Positions 1 to 9,655 of a stretch of 64,000 nucleotides of DNA are shown one piece after another. The stretch spans positions 1 through 64,000 of the forward strand of contig JADJQA010000019.1 of the NCBI GenBank assembly GCA_016712985.1, in the 5' to 3' direction. A program made the translations under genes and the position numbers. The DNA comes from Sulfuritalea sp. Lineage in GTDB: Bacteria > Pseudomonadota > Gammaproteobacteria > Burkholderiales > Rhodocyclaceae. The notes beneath the pieces were generated by a model. The model saw only the letters and a list, made by a program, of their open reading frames with translations. It ran no database searches and had not been told where the DNA came from. Each line of letters begins with the position of its first letter. Position 1 is the first letter of the stretch.

Positions 1-1
1 G

Positions 2-1157
2 ACACAGAGCGAGATCTTGTCATTTGGATCTGGGCGCTTGCTGCATGATCTTCTCTACTATGCACGGATAATCGCTCCAAGAAAGTGAAATCAAAGATTC
101 TCTTTGTGGGAGACGATGCCCAACTTCCGCCTGTAAAGTGTTCTGATTCTCCAGCGCTAAAAAAACAATACTTTCTTTCGCAATTTAAGCTTGACTCCGA
201 GTTGTTCCAACTAGACAAAGTGCTTAGGCAAACAGAAGGAAGTCTTATTCTAGAAAATGCTGAACGAATTAGAAAAAGCATCTTCGCCAAAGACATTTCT
301 ACCTTCAACATAAGTGAAGATGGCGAGACGGTTCGCAAAGTTTCTGGATTTCATGCCGTAAGAGAGGCTCCCGCAGAGCGAGATGTAGGACACAGCGTAA
401 TCATTACTGTGACCAACAGGGACGCACTTACATACAACATGGCGATACGCAAAGAGCGTTCGGCAATGCAAAAATGCCAATCCAGAAAGGCGATGTGCTG
501 CTTGTTTGTCGAAATTCCGCAACAAATAGATACTTCAATGGCGACTGTTAATCGCACTAGAAGTTAATCCTAATGTTGAATGTCGCTCAATAAAGATAAG
601 TGGAGGGAGTAGTGCCGTTGATATTTTTTATAGAAATGTTCTTGTTCGATCAGTTGATGAAGAAGGTAACCAACATAATCAAGAATGCAAAGTAATTGAG
701 AACCTTCTATATACAGCGAGTCCCACCTGAGTTTGCTGGAAAACCGCGCAATGATGGCGGACTTCCGCATGAGACATCGCAGCGTTGATATCAATCGGAT
801 GAGTTCAGAATCAAGCTTCTTGAAGATTCATACTTCAATGCTTTGCTGGTCAAATTCGGCTACTCAGTTACCTGTCACAAGGCTCAAGGTGGTGAGTGGG
901 ACAGTGTTTATGTGAAGTTCTCTGGATTTCCAGAGAGGAATTCTGGTTTCTTTCGATGGGCCTATACCGCAATCACTAGAGGCAGAAAAACTTTAGGCGT
1001 CATTGAGGCTCCTTCATTTGGTGAACCTACCCTTCAAATCTCTAACAACGACCTCCATTCCGAAGATGGACAACAAACTGGCAATCGCCTAGATTTAGAT
1101 AGCAATGAATGTGAAGGACGTTACCAAGGTGCCAGAATACTTCGACGAGCTAAGTAG
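2..1157 (+). pseudogene. Broken superfamily I (RecD/UvrD-like) DNA helicase
   Basis: Pieces of one helicase lie in shifting frames. Frame 2 at 2-82 reads as a SEILSFGSGRLLHDLLYYAR-like segment. Frame 1 from about 79 holds GDDAQLPPV, a Walker B/motif II variant typical of RecD-type helicases. Frame 3 carries a short stretch near 474, frame 2 continues from about 545 to 730, and frame 3 from 723 to 1157 holds CHKAQGGEWD and YTAITRG, the motifs V/VI of the UvrD_C_2 domain. The changes need at least four single-base indels, near 80, 470 (A run), 545 and 725. There is also an in-frame TGA at 786-788. The 5' end is cut by the window edge. GC is clearly lower than in the rest of the window. Helicases of this kind occur on plasmids, phages and integrative elements. 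Whether it is a true pseudogene or badly called sequence cannot be told from here. Confidence 0.7.
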
Positions 1158-1651
1158 AGACACCGTTAAAGCAAATCGCCGTGGCGAAACATGGAGTAGC
1201 AGCGAAGATGATCAATTGCGTTCTGAATTTGGTGAGAAAAGATCAATCACCGAAATGTCGGAATCTCACGGGCGTACTGAAGAGGCGATAACTTCACGAT
1301 TGAATCGACTCTGGTTTGTACGAAGGTACGCAGCACTCCCATGGCATCTCCGAGGTGCCAAGAAAGCTAGTTGATTTGGTTGATGGCACTACTTTGCCAA
1401 TAGGTGATGAAGTTGTTAAAGCTCGTAGCGGCCCCTGGAGAAAAGACGAATTAGAAAAAGTGCTTGCCATATGGAAACTGTCCAGCAAGAATTCCACATC
1501 AATTAAAGCTATTAGCTCGGAAACGGGACGGAGTCATCTGGCCATAATCGTTCAGTTGTACAAAGCGAAACTGCTCACTTTGGACGACGGCGACTATTTG
1601 TGCGAGAGATGTGAATGTGTGCCTACCCTCTCAAATGTTGATCTGCCATAG
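1105..1651 (+). pseudogene. SANT/Myb-like DNA-binding domain protein, frameshifted
   Basis: Two reading frames follow the helicase. The first (1105 to about 1310, frame 1) has a segment WSSSEDDQLRSEFGEKRSI...GRTEEAITSRLNRL, which matches the three-helix SANT/Myb-like fold used in bacterial DNA-binding tails. The second (from about 1316, frame 2, to 1651) holds a similar unit (GPWRKDELEKVLAIW...GRSHLAIIVQLYKAKLL). One indel near 1312 separates them, so this was probably one protein with two repeats. It overlaps the helicase end by about 50 bases in another frame, so it could also be the helicase's own C-terminal tail displaced by one more indel. The function is unknown. Sequence-specific or non-specific DNA contact is inferred from the fold only. 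Confidence 0.5.
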
Positions 1652-1687
1652 CGCCACCGAAGGTGCTGCACTTTGCTTCTGAGCACA

Positions 1688-2116
1688 TCAAAACGGAATG
1701 TCATCATCCACACCGTATGAGCTCGGCGCGATGGTCGTTGGATTTGATGTTGGCCTAGGTGTCGCATCTTCCTGAGAAGCAGCACGCCGAGAACCAAGCA
1801 TCTTCATCTCGCTCGCTTCGATCTCCGTGTAGCGATCCTGCCCATCCTTGTCCTGCCATTTGCGGGTTTTTCAATCGCCCTTCGATATAAATCGAAGAAC
1901 CTTTCTTTAGGTACTGACCAGCAATTTCCCGCCGCCGATAGAGCACAACCCGATGCCACTCGGTGGCTTCCTTCTTTCGCCGGTTGCCTTGTCCTTCCAG
2001 GTATCCGTAGTTGCCATTCGGATGTTGCAAACCGTATTGCCATCAGGCATGGACCGAACCTCAGGATCAGCACCAAGATTCCCGACCAAAATTACTAGAT
2101 TTACGGAACTCATCAT
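1688..2116 (-). pseudogene. ssb: Single-stranded DNA-binding protein, frameshifted
   Basis: The protein begins MMSSVNLVILVGNLGADPEV at 2116 (second Met at 2113), the standard N-terminus of bacterial SSB. It continues with TTDTWKDKATGERR, then must shift frame near 1970 to give KEATEWHRVVLYRR...EIAGQYLKKGSSIYIEGRL. It shifts again at an A run near 1870 to give KTRKWQDKDGQDRYTEIEAS. The last residues read DDDIPF just before TGA at 1688-1690, which is the conserved acidic SSB tail that binds partner proteins. Reconstructed length is about 140 residues. It lies convergent to the helicase/SANT genes. Given the low-GC surroundings it is more likely an element-borne SSB than the housekeeping copy. 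Confidence 0.8.
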
Positions 2117-2521
2117 TGTCTTCCCATAAAAAGTGACATGCGTATTCTCTGGTGACGAAGGCTCACCAGATGAGCTAACGCTAATACCCCCAAAGGACCT
2201 AGAAAGCATTCAGTCCAATGGCAGGGCAGATCGGTCAACTCGATTTCTTTTGTACCTAACTTACCATCGAATTTGTAAGCCATTGATTCTTGGCGAATGG
2301 CCGCTTCCGATTCCCTCCAACGACCGCAGTGGGCACGGAGCACTCATTCGTACCCGCAACTTGCCCGCCAGAAAGCCGCCTCCGAAGTTTCGTATCTACA
2401 CGGAGGACTCTCGCCAGCGCTAACTCCCAGTCTATATGGAAAGCTTTGCATGAAGACTGGGGGCGGCCAGTGAAGCAGAGTCGGCGGATGGCAACCGTCC
2501 CGATAACAGACCACCAACATG
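2117..2521. other. Intergenic stretch with no supported gene
   Basis: About 400 bases between the SSB start and the vapB promoter. Open frames exist on both strands, but none shows a recognisable family, a convincing ribosome binding site or consistent codon use. Base composition rises here from the AT-richer left part to the GC-rich remainder, so an edge of the foreign region probably falls inside or near it. No tRNA-like sequence or clear attachment repeat was seen. Confidence 0.5.
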
Positions 2522-2550
2522 TTGCCAGAAGTCGATCGCCTTACTATAAT
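2522..2550 (+). promoter_or_regulatory. Sigma-70 promoter of vapBC
   Basis: TTGCCA at 2522-2527 and TATAAT at 2545-2550 are separated by exactly 17 bases. Transcription would start near 2557, just ahead of the AAGGA at 2560-2564 that serves the antitoxin start. Confidence 0.7.
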
Positions 2551-2572
2551 CGCGCTCGTAAGGAATATGGAG

Positions 2573-2797
2573 ATGGCAATGTCTAACGACGCCACGCTTA
2601 CCAGTAAGGGTCAAACAACGATTCCCAAGGAAATCCGGGATAGCCTTTCCATGAAGGCCGGAGACCGGATGACGTTCACGTTGATGCCGGATGGCACCGT
2701 AGTCATGCGAGTGAAGAACACGAGTGTCACCGAATTGGCTGGCATGTTGCACAAGAAGGGTCGCAAGCCCGTTCCGGTTGAGCAGTTGTCGCGGTGA
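2573..2797 (+). CDS. vapB: VapB-type AbrB/SpoVT-fold antitoxin
   Basis: Small antitoxin of about 74 residues. The N-terminal half has the swapped-hairpin AbrB signature LTSKGQTTIPKEIRDSL followed by GDRMTFTLMPDGTVVMR, which forms the dimeric DNA-binding barrel. The C-terminal tail (about residues 50-74) is basic and would wrap the toxin. ATG 2573 is preferred because AAGGA lies 8 bases upstream. ATGs at 2567 and 2579 are in frame and possible. The gene overlaps the PIN toxin by ATGA, the usual layout of VapBC pairs. VapB proteins repress their own promoter, so the TTGCCA/TATAAT promoter just upstream is probably autoregulated. Confidence 0.85.
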   Translation: MAMSNDATLTSKGQTTIPKEIRDSLSMKAGDRMTFTLMPDGTVVMRVKNTSVTELAGMLHKKGRKPVPVEQLSR

Positions 2798-3192
2798 TGC
2801 TGGGGGTCGATACCAATGTTCTCGTTCGCTTTCTGGTTCGGGATGACGAAGCCCAGTTCGAGAAGGCACGCAAACTGATCAAGCGTGAAGTCGCGGCAGG
2901 GCGCCGCGTTTTCGTAAGCCAGTTGGTTCTCCTGGAAAGTGCATGGGTCCTACGCAGCCGATACAGCCTGCCAAAGAATCTGATCATCGAGGCCATCTCG
3001 GGATTGCTGGATGCGACTGACCTTCGATTCGAGGATGAACCGGCCATCGAGGAGGCGCTTTTCATCTGGAAGGATACGACTGCCGATTTCGCTGATTGTC
3101 TGATCGGTGCCCAAAACCGACGGCTTGGATGTCGAGCGACGGCGACCTTCGATGTGAAGGCTGCCAAGTTGCCGGGGTTCATAGCTGCCTGA
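2797..3192 (+). CDS. vapC: VapC-type PIN-domain ribonuclease toxin
   Basis: A 131-residue PIN-domain protein. It opens with LGVDTNVLVRFLVRDD, whose first Asp is the metal ligand. Further acidic residues lie at LLESAWVL and in TTADFADCLIGAQNRRLGC, with ATATFDVKAAKLPGF at the end, giving the usual cluster of Asp/Glu around a Mg2+ ion. VapC toxins cleave RNA, often initiator tRNA or 23S rRNA; the target here is not known. ATG 2797 overlaps the vapB stop as ATGA (GTG 2794 is an alternative), so the two are translationally coupled. The gene looks intact. Confidence 0.88.
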   Translation: MLGVDTNVLVRFLVRDDEAQFEKARKLIKREVAAGRRVFVSQLVLLESAWVLRSRYSLPKNLIIEAISGLLDATDLRFEDEPAIEEALFIWKDTTADFADCLIGAQNRRLGCRATATFDVKAAKLPGFIAA

Positions 3193-3266
3193 GGATAATC
3201 GGCGCTGATTTACATCACGGCCTGCATGCGGTCCAAAGCCATTTCCTGCCGCGGCAAAAAAACCTG

Positions 3267-4432
3267 GTGAGCGTTCCCCCGACCATCTGCTGGAGCGAGG
3301 ACGGGGAGGCGCGCTCGGCCCGCTGGCATTCGGAGGGCGGCGCGCCTGCCCCGCAGCGCGTCATTCTCGCCGATGATCGGGTCACCGCCGATACCGCCTT
3401 TCGCCTCGCCAGCGAGGGCACGGCGCTGCTGTGGCGCGGGGATTTCCAGAACGCGCGCCAGTTGTTGCAGGCCATGGCTCGGCGCATTGACCGCAAGCCG
3501 CGCAAGGCGGCGCGGCAACGGCGGCCCCCGCTGAAGCCTTTCACTTGTATCGGCAGGCGCAGTCGCAGCGCGCACGCACGCTGGGCATGCTGCTGTTGCC
3601 GTTCGACGAGGATTACCGGGTGCCCTTGCGCCGCGCGCCCGACGTGCGCAAGGCCTGCAGCGAGGCCTATGGTCCGGCGCCTGGCGAGCCCGGGCCCTTC
3701 GTCGCCTCGTTACGGGAACTGCTGGGCCTGATTGGCGCGCACGAGTGGCGCCGGAAAGGCATTGTGGTCCCGGCGCTCGGTACGCGCATTCATCCGCACT
3801 ACGGCGTCTTTGCGCCGGTTCGCGGCGAGTACGTCGGCCTGGTGGCTGCGGCGCCTTTGCCGCCCTCATGCACACTGGCCTTCGACGTCGGCACCGGCAC
3901 CGGGGTGCTGGCGGCGGTCCTGGCGCAGCGGGGCATTGCCCGCATCGTCGCCACCGATCAGGATCCGCGCGCACTGGCCTGCGCCTCCGAGAACGTCGCA
4001 CGACTTGGCTTGGCCGCACGCGTGGAGGTGGTGGCCGCCGACCTGTTCCCGCCAGGGCGTGCTCCGTTGATCGTATGCAACCCGCCGTGGCTTCCGGCCC
4101 GCGCCGGTTCCCCGCTGGAGCGCGCGGTTTTCGACCCCGACAGCCGCATGCTGAGGGGATTCATCGGCGGGCTTGCCGCGCATCTGGGGCCGGGCGGCGA
4201 GGGCTGGCTGGTGCTCTCGGATCTCGCCGAGCATCTTGGCTTGCGCTCGCGCGCCGAACTGCTGGCGACCTTTGAGGCGGCCGGCCTCGAAGTCCTCGGA
4301 CGGATGGAAGCAAAGCCCGTGCATCCGCGCGCGGCGGATACAGCCGATCCGCTGCATGCCGCGCGTGCCGCCGAGGTGACCTCGCTCTGGCGCCTGGGGG
4401 TTGCACTCAGGTTTCTCCACAAACAGCCGTAA
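3267..4432 (+). pseudogene. Class I SAM-dependent methyltransferase (PrmC-like fold), frameshifted
   Basis: The C-terminal part reads in frame 2 to 4432. It carries motif I FDVGTGTGVLAAVLAQRG, the acidic end of strand 2 (VATDQDPRA) and VCNPPW, the N-P-P-W motif of N6/N5-type methyltransferases such as PrmC. The N-terminal part lies in frame 3 from a possible GTG at 3267 (SVPPTICWSEDG...DDRVTADTAFRLASEGTALLWRGDFQNARQLLQAMARR). A single-base indel near 3505-3515, in a run of GGCG units, joins them into about 388 residues. The substrate is unknown. The NPPW motif suggests a planar amide or base nitrogen, or a protein side chain. Because the protein is otherwise complete, an assembly error is a real possibility. 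Confidence 0.7.
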
Positions 4433-4464
4433 TAGGGTTATCGATTCGGCAGGAGGGCCAGGAC

Positions 4465-4602
4465 ATGAAATTCAGGGTGAATTACAAGGGAGTCCAGCAG
4501 TTCATCGGCCAGTTGGAGCTGGCAAACGCGTATCTGGCCAAGCACTGGGGTTCGGTGTCCAGGGCCTATGAACTCGGCGTCAAGCTGGTACTTGTCCGGT
4601 AA
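4465..4602 (+). CDS. Small hypothetical protein (45 aa)
   Basis: ATG at 4465 is preceded by AGGAGG-like GCAGGAGGGCCA about 7 bases upstream, a strong ribosome binding site. The 45-residue product starts MKFRVNYKGVQQFIGQLELA and ends GVKLVLVR. It has no cysteine pairs, signal peptide or membrane segment. I do not recognise the family. It follows the methyltransferase on the same strand by 32 bases and precedes the convergent liv operon. Confidence 0.4.
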   Translation: MKFRVNYKGVQQFIGQLELANAYLAKHWGSVSRAYELGVKLVLVR

Positions 4603-4718
4603 GCAAGGCTCGCGGATCAGTTTCCAGGGAGTGCCGGCAAGACGCCAGGCCTCGCATTCATCCTGGTGAAGTCCTGCGTGTCGTTGTCAAACGCGATACG
4701 GCCGCAGCAGACACTGCC

Positions 4719-5432
<714 letters not shown>

Positions 5433-5541
5433 TCGAGTACCCTCCGCCCAGCCTCGTCCCTATGGGAGGGGGTGACGGTGGTTCGCCGCTGCGCGGCTCC
5501 GGGTTGTGGCTGGCGCCCCTTCGGGCGGCCGTGCGGGGCGC
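5433..5541 (-). repeat. Structured intercistronic repeat, copy 1 (livG/livF)
   Basis: Read on the minus strand. Hairpin 1 has a GCGCCCC/GGGGCGC stem around a conserved GGCCGCCC(C/G)AA loop. Hairpin 2 has the fixed flanks GGAG and CGAACC around CCGC-GCA-GCGG. A third C-rich/G-rich pair follows, then GGAGGG seven bases before the livF ATG. The element is flanked by the direct repeat CGCTCAT (5426-5432 and 5539-5545), which holds the livF start and the livG stop. Confidence 0.8.
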
Positions 5542-6314
5542 TCATGTCGCCGGCTCCTCGTCCTCGCGCCCGAGGTAGGCTTCGATCACGTCGGGATTGT
5601 TGCGGATCTCGTCGGGGCTTCCTCGGCGATGATGCGGCCGAAGTTGAGTACCGCAATGCGCTCGCACACGCCCATGACGAAGCGCATGTCGTGCTCGATC
5701 AGGAACACGCTGAAACCGCGCTGGCAAATGTTGCGGATCTCCTCCATCAACACGGTTTTTCCGAGGGATTCATGCCGGCCACCGGCTCGTCGAGCAGCAG
5801 CAACCTGGGTTCGGTTGCCAGCGCCCCGGGCGAATTCGAGTTTGCGCGCTGGTCGCCGTAGGGAAAGGTTGTCGGCAAGCATCTCTGCACGGTGGTCGAG
5901 ACGCACCCACGACAGGAGTTCGTGGGCTCGTTGCCGTGCCCGCGTCTCGGCGTCACGGCAGGCGCGGCTGTTGAGAAAGAGCTCGGCCGGGCCGTAGCGG
6001 AGATGGTGGTGCATGCCGACCATGACGTTTTCCAGCAGCGTCATTTCCTTGAAAATCCTGATGTTCTGGAAGGTGCGCGCGATGCCGAGGCGCGTCACCA
6101 GGTGCGGCGGCAGGCCCGCCAGGTCGCGGCCTTCGAACGAGATCTTGCCCGACGAGGGTTTGAGCAGGCCGGTGACGAGATTGAACACGGTGGTCTTGCC
6201 GGCGCCGTTGGGGCCGATCAGTCCGAAAATGCCGCCGACCGGAACCTCGAAGCTGACATCCTCAAGTACCGAAAGCCCGCCGAAATGCTTGCCCAGATTG
6301 TGTATCGACAGCAT
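5542..6314 (-). pseudogene. livG: Branched-chain amino acid ABC transporter, ATP-binding protein LivG, frameshifted
   Basis: The N-terminal two thirds read MLSIHNLGKHFGGLSVLEDV with Walker A GPNGAGKTT and FQNIRIFKEMTLLENVMVG. The signature and Walker B region is scattered over frames: NLSYGDQR-like sequence near 5850, ATEPRLLLLDEPVAGMNPSE around 5800, KTVLMEEIRNICQRGFSVFLIEHDMRFVMGVCERIAVLNFG near 5700, and the tail EIRNNPDVIEAYLGREDEEPAT ending at 5542. At least three small indels are needed, near 5850, 5755 and 5620. Reconstructed length is about 257 residues, normal for LivG. It partners LivF on the LivHM permease. Loss of function would disable the importer, so sequence error should be excluded first. 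Confidence 0.8.
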
Positions 6315-6317
6315 CGC

Positions 6318-7175
6318 TTACTTCCCGCCGCCGCGAGCAAACAGGGCTTTGATCCGGCGCGGCTCCCAGATGCCCTTGGGCAGGAACAGCACCACCAGCA
6401 CCAGCACGATGCCGTTGAAGATGCCGCGAAATTCGTTCAGGAAACGCAGCAGTTCGGGCAGCAGCGTCAGGATCGCCGCCCCCAGCATGGGTCCGACCAG
6501 GCTGCCGGTACCGCCGAGCACGGCCATGGTGAGAATATCCACCGCATTCTCGAAACCGTATTCGCGGGGGCTGATGAAGAAGGTGAAATGGGCGTTGAGG
6601 CCACCCGCCACGCCCGCCATCGCCGCGCCGAGGACAAACGCGAAGAGCTTGTAGCGCGCGACGTCGATGCCCATCAGGCTCGCCGCGACGTCGTCTTCCC
6701 GGATCGACTCGAAGGCACGGCCGACCCTGGAACGCTGCATGCGCGTGAGTCCGTACACAACGAAGGCGAGGATGGCGACGATATGCCAGCCCTGGGTGCT
6801 CTGCGGAATGCCATTGAGGCCTTCCGGTCCGCCGGTGATCTCAAGATTGAGCACGGTGATGCGCACCACTTCGCCGAAGGCCAGGGTTGCCATCGCCAGA
6901 TACACGCCGGACAAGCGCAACGTGGGTATGCCGATGATCAGGGCCACCAGTGCCGGAGCAACGCCGGCGGCCACCAGCACCGCCGCAAAGGGCCAGCCGG
7001 CGTTAAGCGAGAGCAGTGCCGACACATAGGCGCCGATCCCCATGAACGCCGCGTTGGCCATGGACAGGAGGCCGCAGGCCAGCGTCAGCCAGATCGACAG
7101 CGCGAGCAGCGCATGGACGCCGATGGAATACACCAGCGTGTTGTAGGTCGACCAGAAGTTGTCCAGCCATTCCAT
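6318..7175 (-). CDS. livM: Branched-chain amino acid ABC transporter permease LivM
   Basis: A 285-residue permease with about eight hydrophobic segments. LIV-type family features include NAAFMGIGAYVSALLSLNAGWPF near the N-terminus, the EAA-like loop GRAFESIREDDVAASLMGIDVARYKLFAF, and MAVLGGTGSLVGPMLGA. The C-terminus ends with a basic stretch (PKGIWEPRRIKALFARGGGK). It forms the membrane channel with LivH. It lies 3 bases upstream of livG and 5 bases downstream of livH, so it is clearly in the operon. It is intact, unlike livG and livK. Confidence 0.92.
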   Translation of the reverse strand: MEWLDNFWSTYNTLVYSIGVHALLALSIWLTLACGLLSMANAAFMGIGAYVSALLSLNAGWPFAAVLVAAGVAPALVALIIGIPTLRLSGVYLAMATLAFGEVVRITVLNLEITGGPEGLNGIPQSTQGWHIVAILAFVVYGLTRMQRSRVGRAFESIREDDVAASLMGIDVARYKLFAFVLGAAMAGVAGGLNAHFTFFISPREYGFENAVDILTMAVLGGTGSLVGPMLGAAILTLLPELLRFLNEFRGIFNGIVLVLVVLFLPKGIWEPRRIKALFARGGGK

Positions 7176-7180
7176 GGATA

Positions 7181-8062
7181 TCAGGCCTTGCGCTCCAGCA
7201 CGCGGCCGAACAGGCCGGAGGGCCGCACCAGCAAGATCAGGAACAGCAGGCCGAAAGCCACGGCATCGCCCATTTGGCTGGAAACATAGGCCTTGCTCAT
7301 GACTTCGGCGAAACCGAGGAACAGGCCGGCGATCAATGCGCCGCGGATGTCTCCCATGCCACCAAGGATGATGACCGCGATACCCTTGTGCAGAATCGGC
7401 TGTCCCATCAGCGGCGTGATGGCGTTGAAGTCTAGCCCGATCAGCACGCCGGCCAGGCCACCCAGCGCCGCCGCGACGAACGAGGTCCCGTGGAACAGTC
7501 CTTCGACATTTATCCCGAGCAGGGACGCCGCCTTCGGCGATTCCGCTATCGCGCGCAGCGCACGGCCAAGCTGGGTGCGGCGGATCGCCAGAAGCAGCGC
7601 CGCCATCATCGCGAACGCGATTCCGACAATGCCCAGCTCGATGGCCCGCACATGCATGTCGCCGACAATGAACTCGCCCGCCGGAATCGTTCCCTCGGGA
7701 AAGCGCATGATCTCGGCGCCGAAGAGTCCCTGAGCCATGCTGGAGAGGGTGATCGCAACTCCGATGGTGGCGATCATCGGGATCAGGTGGGGCGCGTTGC
7801 GGGCACGCAAGCGCTTGAGGATCAGCACATCAATCAGCAGCCCCAGCGTGCCGCTTGCCATCATCGCCGCCAGCATGCCGAGCCACAGCGGCATCTCGAA
7901 ACGGGTAACGACGAAGAGCGCGGTATAGCTGCCGACCATGAAGACCGCGCCATGCGACAGGTTGATCACCGCCAGCACGCCGAACACCAGCGTGAAGCCG
8001 AGCGCAAAAAGGGCGTAGACACTGCCGAGGGTCAGTGCGTTGAGGAGCTGTTGGGAGAGCAT
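7181..8062 (-). CDS. livH: Branched-chain amino acid ABC transporter permease LivH
   Basis: A 293-residue inner-membrane permease. The start MLSQQLLNALTLGSVYALFA at 8062 is chosen over the longer open frame because LivH proteins begin at this position. The conserved segments LVFGVLAVINLSHGAVFMVGSY and GRALRAIAESPKAASLLGINVEG (cytoplasmic coupling loop) are present, as is AVIILGGMGDIRGALIAGLFLGFAE. It pairs with LivM. Substrates of LIV-type systems include leucine, isoleucine, valine and sometimes other amides or aromatic compounds; the sequence does not settle which. Confidence 0.92.
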   Translation of the reverse strand: MLSQQLLNALTLGSVYALFALGFTLVFGVLAVINLSHGAVFMVGSYTALFVVTRFEMPLWLGMLAAMMASGTLGLLIDVLILKRLRARNAPHLIPMIATIGVAITLSSMAQGLFGAEIMRFPEGTIPAGEFIVGDMHVRAIELGIVGIAFAMMAALLLAIRRTQLGRALRAIAESPKAASLLGINVEGLFHGTSFVAAALGGLAGVLIGLDFNAITPLMGQPILHKGIAVIILGGMGDIRGALIAGLFLGFAEVMSKAYVSSQMGDAVAFGLLFLILLVRPSGLFGRVLERKA

Positions 8063-8127
8063 GGAAGATCGAAACGAAGGGGGCGGCCTGGATCGCCAGG
8101 GCGCCTGCCGCCCCTTCAAACGACAAA

Positions 8128-9279
8128 CTACTTCTTGCCGGTGTACAGGGTGAACTTGCCGTTCTGGACGATATAGATGAAAGGCTTCTGGTCGGCGTCA
8201 AAGCCGCCGGGCTTGCCATCCTTGGTCACGGCCGGGCGGAACTTGAAGGGCCCGGTAGCGCCGTTGATCGCCACCCTCAGGCGACGCATCGCGCAGCGCC
8301 TGCCGGTCAGTCTCCAGGTTGCCGGAGAGCTTGATCGACTTCAGCGCCGCCGCCGCGATGTGCAGGGCGTCGTAGGCCTGGGCCGCGAACTGGTTCGGGT
8401 CGGCGTTGTATTTCTGTTTGTAGGCGTTCACGAAGTTCACGTTGACCGGTGCCGGGTTGACATTCGACCAGGGGCTGCCGACGAAGGTACCTTCCCCGGC
8501 CAGCCGGGAGATTTCAAACAGCTTGGGCAATTGAATCCGTTGCCGCCGATGAAGGGCGACTTGATGCCCAGGGAACGCGACTGCAGCATGATGTTCGCGG
8601 CCTCTTCGGCAAGGCAGGAGCAGACGATGGCATCCGGCGCGCCGGCCTTGATCTTGGTCAGTTGCGCCTTGAAATCGACGTCGCCCTTGACATAGGTCTC
8701 GGTACTGGTCACGGGGATATTCTGATCCGCGAGCACCTTCTTGAACACGTCGTAGCCGCTCTTGGTAAAGGCATCGTCGTTGCCGTAGATCACTGCCACC
8801 TTCTTGATGCCGTAATGCTTGACGGCGGTGCCGACGGTGACCGGCAGCACATCGGACTCCATCACCGAGTTGCGGAAGATGTAAGGGCCGATGTCGGTGA
8901 TGCCGCTTGCCGTGTTCGAGGTGCCGAAGGCGACGACCTTCGCGGCGTTGGCGACGGGACCGCCGGCGAACATCGAATTCGACAGGGTGGGGCCGAAGAG
9001 CATCAGCACCCTGTCCTGGAAGATCAGCTTCTTGAAGGCGTTGATCGCCTCTTCCTTCTTGCCCTGCTCGTCCTCGATCACGAGCTGGATCTTGTCGCCA
9101 TTGACGCCGCCCTTGGCGTTGATTTCGTCGACGGCCACCTGAAAGCCGTTGCGAATGGCAACGCCGTACTGTGCCGCGCCGCCGGACAGGGCTTCGGCGA
9201 CGCCGATCTTGATTTCGGCGGCGAAGGCCGTGGCGGACAGGGATGCTGCAGCGATAAACGCGATGCGAGAAAGATTCAT
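8128..9279 (-). pseudogene. livK: Branched-chain amino acid ABC transporter, substrate-binding protein LivK, frameshifted
   Basis: It starts MNLSRIAFIAAASLSATAFA at 9279, a signal peptide with an AFAAEIKIG cleavage region, so it is exported to the periplasm. The first 240 residues read well (GVAEALSGGAAQYG...FGPTLSNSMFAGGPVANAAKVVAFG). Then one indel near 8530 moves to the frame with FEISRLAGEGTFVGSPWSNVN and AYDALHIAAAALKSIKLSG. A second near 8285 moves to FKFRPAVTKDGKPGGFD...YIVQNGKFTLYTGKK, ending at TAG 8128. Reconstructed length is about 383 residues, the usual size of type I periplasmic binding proteins. It is the first gene of the liv operon. Confidence 0.85.
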
Positions 9280-9655
9280 GGAACCTCCGGAGGTTTGTTG
9301 GTGGCAGTCGTGGAAGGGAAGCGGCAAGGGGTAGGATACCAAGAACCCTCCGCTGCCTGCAATCGATCAGCCGAGAGGGGCTTCCGGCACCTGCTGGTCC
9401 CGACGCGGTCCGGCGCGCGTGCCGGCGTGTCGCGATGCCGCCGCGGCTCATGACGTAAGCCTGGTTCGCTTCTTCCGGCGCGCGATTCGTTGAGCATGCC
9501 GGGCGCAAGGGACCAGGCGCTTGGTCGGGCAATCGGTTATGCTCGGGGCGATGTGCGCGTTGCGCGGTCGGTGAGACTCCTGAACCAATGCCGTGACTTT
9601 CTGGCGCCGGATCGTCGGTCGCGCGCCGCGCAGCGATTGATCACCTTGGACACCC
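9280..9655. promoter_or_regulatory. Divergent intergenic region between livK and the transglutaminase gene
   Basis: 376 bases that must hold the liv promoter (minus strand) and the promoter of the gene at 9656 (plus strand). A CCTCCGGAGG block at 9285-9294 gives the livK ribosome binding site. No clear pair of -35/-10 hexamers could be fixed by eye for either gene. Confidence 0.4.

Noticed and set aside
5892..7289. Long plus-strand open frame antisense to livG and livM
   Set aside because: It is a composition-driven shadow of the GC-rich minus-strand genes; its product is rich in His, Gln and Arg and has no domain.
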